From assembly GCA_005884335.1 (NCBI GenBank), contig VBCJ01000291.1, positions 1-31,772 of the forward strand: DNA of 31,772 nucleotides. The letters are read 5' to 3'. This document shows, one piece after another, positions 27,046 through 31,772 of this stretch (positions within the stretch are counted from its first letter, which is position 1; every line of letters begins with the position of its first letter). Both the position numbers and the translations under genes were made by a program. The DNA is from Betaproteobacteria bacterium. Its GTDB lineage: Bacteria > Pseudomonadota > Gammaproteobacteria > Burkholderiales > SG8-39. The notes under the pieces were generated by a model, which saw only the letters and a program-made list of their open reading frames with translations, was not told the DNA's origin and searched no databases.

Positions 27046-27934
27046 GGGTTGCCATACTCTGCGGAGCAGTGTCTGTGTCGCTGACCACGACCCGGTCGCG
27101 CCCGGCGCCCTTGGCCTGATACAAGGCCTCGTCGGCCTTGCGCAACAGTGTGGTCGCCTGGTCGGCGTGGTAGGGGCACAGCGCGACGCCGAGCGATACG
27201 GTAAGGCCGCCGATCGGCTTGCCGCCGTGACTCAGCTCCAGGCGCTTGACCGCCGCGCGAATGTCCTCGGCCCTGCGCCGCGCGCTCTCGGAAGTGGCAT
27301 CGGCCAGAATGACCGCGAACTCCTCGCCGCCGTAGCGGCAGGCGATGTCGCTGCCGCGGACGCTCTTCTTGAACAGCGCGCCGAGCTCCCTGAGCACTTC
27401 GTCCCCGGCATCGTGCCCGAGCGAATCGTTGACCCGCTTGAAGTGATCGACGTCGATCATGATCACCGCTAGCGGGCTGCCCTTGCGCCTGGCCCTCAGC
27501 AGTTCGCGCGGCAGAAGCTCTCGCAGGTAGCGCGCGTTGTGCAGCCCGGTCAGCGGATCGGTGATCGCCTGCTCCTGGAGCTCCTGCATCGCCTTCTTCA
27601 GCTCCAGATCCCGCCGCTGCAGCGTCTCGGCCATTTCGTCGAATTCCCGTCCGACTTGGTTGAGCTCGTCCCCTTCGCGGTGCAGGCCGGTGCGCGCGCC
27701 GAGGTCGCCGGATCGCACGCGCCGCGCGGTGTCGAGGAGCGTCCTGATATTGCGAAGAACGAAGACCTCGGTGCCGTACCACGCACCGAGCAGCAGCAGG
27801 ATCGTGGCGAGCGCAATGCCCGCGAGATTGAGGGCGCGCTCTTCGAACGCGCTGTACAGGGTGAGGGCGAGCGCCGGCAGCGCCGGAACGACGACGAGGA
27901 GGATCAGCTTGCTGCGCGTGCTTAAATTCTTCAT
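27017..27934 (-). CDS. HAMP-GGDEF diguanylate cyclase
   Basis: A 305-residue inner-membrane protein with two helices (about 9-28 and 37-55) and almost no periplasmic loop, then a HAMP-like linker (about 58-110: RNIRTLLDTARRVRSGDLGAR) and a coiled-coil signalling helix. The GGDEF domain (about 122-285) has AITDPLTGLHNARYL, MIDVDHFKRVND and active-site GGEEF, with I-site RGSD exactly five residues before it. It should make c-di-GMP with product inhibition. The short Ser/Pro-rich tail overlaps the end of the convergent dehydrogenase gene. The start ATG 27934 fits the first membrane helix. With almost no sensor domain, its signal is likely sensed in the membrane or by a partner. Confidence 0.88.
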   Translation of the reverse strand: MKNLSTRSKLILLVVVPALPALALTLYSAFEERALNLAGIALATILLLLGAWYGTEVFVLRNIRTLLDTARRVRSGDLGARTGLHREGDELNQVGREFDEMAETLQRRDLELKKAMQELQEQAITDPLTGLHNARYLRELLPRELLRARRKGSPLAVIMIDVDHFKRVNDSLGHDAGDEVLRELGALFKKSVRGSDIACRYGGEEFAVILADATSESARRRAEDIRAAVKRLELSHGGKPIGGLTVSLGVALCPYHADQATTLLRKADEALYQAKGAGRDRVVVSDTDTAPQSMATPKSRSAPAS

Positions 27935-28021
27935 TCCTGTACCCTGCGGAATTCTAGGGCTTGCGGCGGTCGGATATGTTACCGCGAGTCCGGATCGATC
28001 CCCAGCCGGGAGGAAGGGAAA

Positions 28022-28708
28022 GTGAACAAAAGCGCCGTCCGCAAGCTACGCGATTCTATCCGTGCCCGCTATCTCAAGGTGGACACGGCGACGGTGGCCG
28101 ACGTGCTCGACGTGCTCGGCCTTCGCGACCAGGGGCTCGCGCCCGGGTTCGCGCCCTGTCCTTCGAACGCGGGCAGGATGGGCGGCTTTGCCTACACGAT
28201 CGTCGGAAAAATGCAGCGCTACGCTGGGACTGGCGATCCGCGCAAGATGAAGGCGGTGGACGGCGTGGGAAAGGACGAGATCGCCGTATGGTCCGGAGCC
28301 GGCCGCGGAGTGTGCTTCTTCGGCGAGTTGATCGCGCTCGGCATGAAGCGGCGCGGCTGCGCCGGCGCGCTCGTCGACGGCGGCATCCGGGACATCGAAT
28401 GGATCGCGAAGGAGAGGTTTCCGGTCTACGCCCGGTACCGCACGCCGGTGCAGTCGATCGGCCGCTGGAAGGTGACCGCGTGGCAGGTGCCGGTCGAGTT
28501 GCCTGGGGCGACCTCAGCGCGCGTGAAGGTGAGGCCCGGGGATTTCGTGCTCGCGGACGCGGACGGCGTCATCGTGATCCCGGAGCGGGTCGCTGCGGAC
28601 GTGCTCGCCGAGGCCGAGCGCCTCACGAAAAAGGAAGCGCGCATCCGCCGCGAGCTCGATCGAGGCGCGAGCCTCGAGGACGTTCTGCGCAAGCATGGGC
28701 ACGTCTAA
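28022..28708 (+). CDS. RraA-like/HMG-CHA aldolase family protein
   Basis: A 228-residue protein of the RraA-like (former dimethylmenaquinone methyltransferase) fold. TATVADVLDVLGL, the central GELIALGMKRRGCAGALVDGGIRDI with the conserved Arg-Asp pair (near 122), and FVLADADGVIVIPE are diagnostic. The length fits the class II HMG/CHA aldolases (LigK/GalC-like, about 230 residues) rather than the 160-residue RNase E inhibitor RraA. These metal-dependent enzymes cleave 4-hydroxy-2-oxo acids in aromatic catabolism and decarboxylate oxaloacetate. No aromatic pathway genes are adjacent, so the substrate is open. The start is a GTG with GGAGGAAGGG upstream. Confidence 0.85.
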   Translation: MNKSAVRKLRDSIRARYLKVDTATVADVLDVLGLRDQGLAPGFAPCPSNAGRMGGFAYTIVGKMQRYAGTGDPRKMKAVDGVGKDEIAVWSGAGRGVCFFGELIALGMKRRGCAGALVDGGIRDIEWIAKERFPVYARYRTPVQSIGRWKVTAWQVPVELPGATSARVKVRPGDFVLADADGVIVIPERVAADVLAEAERLTKKEARIRRELDRGASLEDVLRKHGHV

Positions 28709-28745
28709 AGGCGCTGCAGAATCGCGACGCGGCCGGGTCTTCGGG

Positions 28746-28799
28746 CTAGGACGCGGCCGCGGCATCGCGCAGTAATCCCGTTTTGGCATCGAAGGACAT
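28746..28799 (-). CDS. Possible 17-residue small ORF after the slipin gene
   Basis: ATG at 28799 is preceded by AAAGGAG with six-base spacing, an excellent ribosome site for an otherwise non-coding gap. It encodes MSFDAKTGLLRDAAAAS and stops with TAG. It follows the NfeD-slipin genes on the same strand, 52 bases after the slipin stop. It may be a real small protein, a remnant of a lost gene's 5' end, or chance. No family is recognised. Confidence 0.35.
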   Translation of the reverse strand: MSFDAKTGLLRDAAAAS

Positions 28800-28851
28800 G
28801 GTCGGCTCCTTTTGAATGTGATGAAGCTTAGTCGTTCGACGCCCCCCGAAC

Positions 28852-29610
28852 TTACGGGTTCCGCTTGCGCAGCGCCTCGAGCATCGGCGTGATCAGGTCC
28901 ATCGGCACCGGAAACACGATCGTCGAAGTCTTGTCGCCGGCGATGTTGCTCAAGGTCTGCAGGTAGCGCAGTTGCATCGCCTCGGGCTGCTTCGAGAGCA
29001 TCTGCGCCGCCTGCAGGAGCTTTTCCGAGGCTTGCAGCTCGCCCTCGGCGTGGATCACCTTGGCGCGCCGCTCGCGCTCGGCCTCCGCCTGGCGCGCGAT
29101 CGCGCGCACCATCGTCTCGTTCAGGTCCACGTCCTTGATCTCGACGTTCGAGACTTTGATACCCCAGGTCTCGGTCTGCGCGTCGAGCGTCTTCTGGATG
29201 TCGAGGTTAAGCTGCTCGCGCTCGGCCAGCAGCGCGTCGAGCTCGTGCTTGCCCAGCACCGCACGCAGCGTCGTCTGCGCCAGCAGGTTTGTGGCGGTGA
29301 GGAAGTCCGCCACCTGGATCACCGCTTTCTGCGGATCAATGACGCGGAAATACACGACGGCGTTCACCTTCACCGAGACGTTGTCACGCGTGATCACGTC
29401 CTGCGGCGGCACGTCGAGCACCACGGTGCGCAGGTCCATTTTCACCATCTGCTGGATCACCGGGATGAGGATGAACCATCCCGGCCCCTTCACCGCCCAG
29501 TAGCGCCCGAGGTTGAACACGACGCCGCGCTCGTACTCGCGCAGGATCCTGAAAGCCCACACCAGCAGGATGATGAGGACCAGCAGCGCGCCGAAAAGGA
29601 AACTGAACAT
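28852..29610 (-). CDS. SPFH/Band 7 slipin (stomatin-like) membrane protein
   Basis: A 252-residue slipin. One N-terminal membrane segment (about 4-22) is followed by the SPFH domain (EYERGVVFNLGRYWAVKGPGW; DVPPQDVITRDNVSVKVNAVVYF) and the C-terminal helix QAEAERERRAKVIHAEGELQAS that drives oligomerisation. Slipins form membrane rafts and commonly pair with NfeD proteases, which cleave the slipin C-terminal region in archaeal examples. The nfeD gene lies immediately upstream (28 bases). ATG 29610 is chosen because GGAGG precedes it by six bases; a TTG two codons upstream overlaps that ribosome site. Confidence 0.92.
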   Translation of the reverse strand: MFSFLFGALLVLIILLVWAFRILREYERGVVFNLGRYWAVKGPGWFILIPVIQQMVKMDLRTVVLDVPPQDVITRDNVSVKVNAVVYFRVIDPQKAVIQVADFLTATNLLAQTTLRAVLGKHELDALLAEREQLNLDIQKTLDAQTETWGIKVSNVEIKDVDLNETMVRAIARQAEAERERRAKVIHAEGELQASEKLLQAAQMLSKQPEAMQLRYLQTLSNIAGDKTSTIVFPVPMDLITPMLEALRKRNP

Positions 29611-29638
29611 GATCAACCTCCGTTCATGGGAGCCTTTA

Positions 29639-30988
29639 TCAGGGCTCGGGCACGACCTCGAGCAGCGAGCCGTGCATTGCGACGACGCGCACGCGCTGGC
29701 CCGCCCTCACTGGCGCCGCGCAGCGGACGCGCCAGGTCTCGCCGTGGATGCGCGCCCAGCCCTCCGGTTCGCAGTCCTCGAGCGCCTGACCGGTGCTGCC
29801 TAGCAGCTCTTCGCGCCCGCTCACGATCGGACGCCGATGCGATTTCACGGCCATGCCGACGACCAGGAACAGGAACGCCGCAGTCCCGGCGGCGAGCCCG
29901 AGCACGAGCGAGAAGGGAACGCCGAAGCCGGGAACGTCGGTATCGATGAGGATGACCGAGCCGATGACGAACGCGATCGCCCCGCCGATCCCGAGAGATC
30001 CGTATGCTGGGAAAAACAGCTCTCCCACCATGAAGGCAATGCCCACGAGCATAAGCGCAAGTCCGGCATAGTTCACCGGCAGAAGGTGGAACGCGTAGAG
30101 CGCGACCAGCACGCAGATCGCGCCGACGACGCCCGGAAACACCAGGCCGGGGTTGGAAAACTCGAATACCAGAGCGTAGATCCCGAGCAGGATGAGGACG
30201 TAGGCGATGCTCGGATCGGTGACGACCGACAGGAACCGCGTGCGCCAGTCGGGCTCCACCGCGGTCGCGACGACGTCCGCGGTCTGCAGCACGCGCTCCG
30301 CATCCGACACCTTCAGCTTGCGGCCGTCCAGCCGCCTGAGCAGATCGGGCACGTCTTCCGCGACGAGGTCGATGACTTTCATCTTGAGCGCATCGGTAGC
30401 GGAGAGGCTCACGGCCTCCCGCACGGCGCGCTCGGCCCATTCCGCGTTGCGGCCGCGCATCTGCGCGAGGCTCCGGATGTACGCCGAAGCGTCGTTCACC
30501 TGCTTGCGGGTCATGGTGCTCGAGGTGCCGCCGCCTTCGCTTTTTCCGGTCTTGCCGGCCTTTCCGTCGGCTTTGCCGTCCTCGTCCTGGGCGCCCCCGC
30601 CGGGCGCGCCGATCGCCACGGGCGTCGCCGCGCCGAGATTGGTCGCCGGCGCCATCGCAGCGATATGGCTCGCGTAGAGAATGTAGGTCCCTGCGCTCGC
30701 CGCGCGCGCCCCGCCCGGCGCGACGAAGGCGGCGACGGGCGCGGAAGAGGCGAGGATGTCTTTGATGATGGCGCGCATGGAGGTATCCAGGCCGCCCGGT
30801 GTGTCCATCTGCAGCACCACGAGCTGCGCGCCTTGCTTCCCGGCTTGCTCGATGCCGCGGTGGATGTAGTCGGCGATCGCAGGCCCGATCGCGCCGTTGA
30901 TCGTGAGCAGGGCAACCGGAGGCCCCGGCGCCCACGCCAGGACGGGCGACAGCGCCCACAGTGCAAGCAAGACCTTATCCCAGCGCAA
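29639..30988 (-). CDS. nfeD: NfeD-family membrane-bound serine protease (ClpP-class)
   Basis: A 449-residue protein. After a signal-like N-terminus comes a ClpP-class protease domain with MDTPGG (62-66), catalytic Ser98 in GARAASAGTYIL and catalytic Lys162, which aligns with Lys138 of Pyrococcus 1510-N just before AYIRSLAQMRGRN. A membrane domain of about four or five helices (230-390) follows, then a C-terminal NfeD OB-like domain (395-449). A Gly/Lys/Asp-rich low-complexity insert (about 129-158) lies right before the catalytic Lys. The start is a TTG at 30988 supported by GGAGG seven bases upstream; no in-frame ATG is near. The gene is operonic with the slipin, its expected partner in membrane quality control. 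Confidence 0.9.
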   Translation of the reverse strand: MRWDKVLLALWALSPVLAWAPGPPVALLTINGAIGPAIADYIHRGIEQAGKQGAQLVVLQMDTPGGLDTSMRAIIKDILASSAPVAAFVAPGGARAASAGTYILYASHIAAMAPATNLGAATPVAIGAPGGGAQDEDGKADGKAGKTGKSEGGGTSSTMTRKQVNDASAYIRSLAQMRGRNAEWAERAVREAVSLSATDALKMKVIDLVAEDVPDLLRRLDGRKLKVSDAERVLQTADVVATAVEPDWRTRFLSVVTDPSIAYVLILLGIYALVFEFSNPGLVFPGVVGAICVLVALYAFHLLPVNYAGLALMLVGIAFMVGELFFPAYGSLGIGGAIAFVIGSVILIDTDVPGFGVPFSLVLGLAAGTAAFLFLVVGMAVKSHRRPIVSGREELLGSTGQALEDCEPEGWARIHGETWRVRCAAPVRAGQRVRVVAMHGSLLEVVPEP

Positions 30989-31179
30989 GATCCGTCCTCC
31001 AAAGCCCGTACAGCCGCGCGATGAGCGGCGCTCTAAGTGTAAGTCTATACCCCGCAGGCCGGACCCTCTGGACTTCAGTCCGCGATCGCAGTACCTTGAC
31101 CGGCGGAAAAACGAGCAAGCCGACTCCCTTACCCTACACACGCTGCAAGGCGCCGCGGGTCCTTTCTAACGGAGAAACC

Positions 31180-31772
31180 ATGTCGAGAAAATTACTTCTG
31201 TCCATGATGGCTACTGCCTTGCTGTGCTCGGCGTTTCCCGCCTTGAGCCAGAACCTGCCCGACGGCAAGGGCAAGGAAATTGCCGCGGCTAAATGCATGA
31301 GCTGCCATGCGTTGGAGGCGCGCGTGGGCAACGGGTACACCGCCGAGGGCTGGGCGACCGCCGTGCGCATGATGACCAACCACGGCGTGCCGCTGTCAAA
31401 GGAGGAGATCGCGACGCTCACGCCGTATCTGGCGAAGAACTATCCGGAAAAGAACAAGGCCGCCGCCGTGGTGGTTCCCGGGCCCACGAAAGTTTCGATG
31501 AAGATCTGGCAGGCATCCACCCCCGGCTCGCGGCCGCACGACCCGCTGGCGGCGCGAGACGGATCGATCTGGTACACGGGTCAGATGGCGAACGTGCTCG
31601 GCCGCGTGGATCCGAAGACCGGCAACGTGAAGGAATATCCGCTCAAGACCGCGCACTCCGGACCGCATGGGCTGGTGGAGGACCAGGACGGCAACATCTG
31701 GTACACCGGCAACACCGGGGCCTTGGTCGGCAAGCTCGATCCGAAGACGGGCGCGGTGACCGAGTACCCGAT
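31180..31772 (+). CDS. c-type cytochrome fused to a Vgb-like beta-propeller (5' part)
   Basis: An exported protein cut by the right edge; about 197 residues are visible. ATG 31180 follows GGAGAAACC. A signal peptide ends near ALSQ (residue 24). One haem c site C39-x2-C-H43 (KCMSCHALE) and a small cytochrome domain follow, with candidate distal Met in VRMMTNHG. From about residue 100 there are repeats of the type DGSIWYTGQMANVLGRVDPK and DGNIWYTGNTGALVGKLDPK, as in virginiamycin B lyase (Vgb)/streptogramin-lyase-like propellers. Such fusions are probably periplasmic redox proteins rather than antibiotic lyases. Divergent from nfeD with about 190 bases between. Confidence 0.82.
   Translation, partial: MSRKLLLSMMATALLCSAFPALSQNLPDGKGKEIAAAKCMSCHALEARVGNGYTAEGWATAVRMMTNHGVPLSKEEIATLTPYLAKNYPEKNKAAAVVVPGPTKVSMKIWQASTPGSRPHDPLAARDGSIWYTGQMANVLGRVDPKTGNVKEYPLKTAHSGPHGLVEDQDGNIWYTGNTGALVGKLDPKTGAVTEYP

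Overview
This is a GC-rich, densely coded chromosomal window. It looks like a betaproteobacterium, probably an uncultured or environmental lineage close to Burkholderiales/Nitrosomonadales. The basis is inference from gene content: EttA, a double-length UvrA, a CpxRA-like system, PepN, many c-di-GMP proteins, periplasmic haem and copper proteins, and an RAYT/REP-like palindrome. No rRNA, tRNA, CRISPR array or insertion sequence was recognised.

Layout. (1) 1-256: N-terminus of EttA, minus strand. (2) 321-2843, minus: an envelope-stress operon of a Spy/CpxP-like periplasmic protein, a CpxR-like regulator and a CpxA-like kinase. A textbook CpxR box (GTAAA-N5-GTAAA) lies in the intergenic region shared with a divergent Fpg/Nei-type glycosylase (2967-3851). 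(3) 3855-5804, minus: ECF sigma factor, DUF4142 protein, cupredoxin and SemiSWEET-like protein. Next come a di-haem cytochrome c peroxidase-like gene (5944-7275, minus) and, divergently, a YiiX-like hydrolase with a flavin reductase-like oxidoreductase (7483-8990, plus). (4) 9049-14709: a 1886-residue tandem UvrA with four ABC cassettes and a 54-bp perfect palindrome inside its reading frame. (5) 14727-20542: a PAS protein, a membrane diguanylate cyclase and a large PAS/GAF/GGDEF/EAL protein. (6) 20602-24106: pirin and aminopeptidase N. (7) 24128-27045: an XRE-type regulator with a palindromic operator over its own promoter, a geneless stretch, a divergent pair of FlK-type hotdog thioesterases and an aspartate dehydrogenase-like gene. 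(8) 27017-28708: another diguanylate cyclase and an RraA/aldolase-family protein. (9) 28746-30988, minus: NfeD membrane protease, SPFH/slipin and a possible 17-codon ORF. (10) 31180 to the end: a c-type cytochrome fused to a Vgb-like propeller, cut by the window edge.

The most interesting proposal is a small regulon of the ECF sigma factor. Two intergenic regions carry the same promoter-like signature on the strand of the gene they precede: GGGAACGCGGG, then CATCCAATG, with exactly 17 bases between GGGAAC and CATCCAATG. One is before the sigma gene itself and one before the di-haem cytochrome. A looser third copy with the same 17-base gap (GGGAACGCCGCGGG...CGTCGAATC) faces the hydrolase/oxidoreductase pair. 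This would tie a cupredoxin, a di-haem peroxidase-like protein, a DUF4142 protein and a flavin oxidoreductase into one autoregulated periplasmic redox or stress response, with no anti-sigma gene next to the sigma factor.
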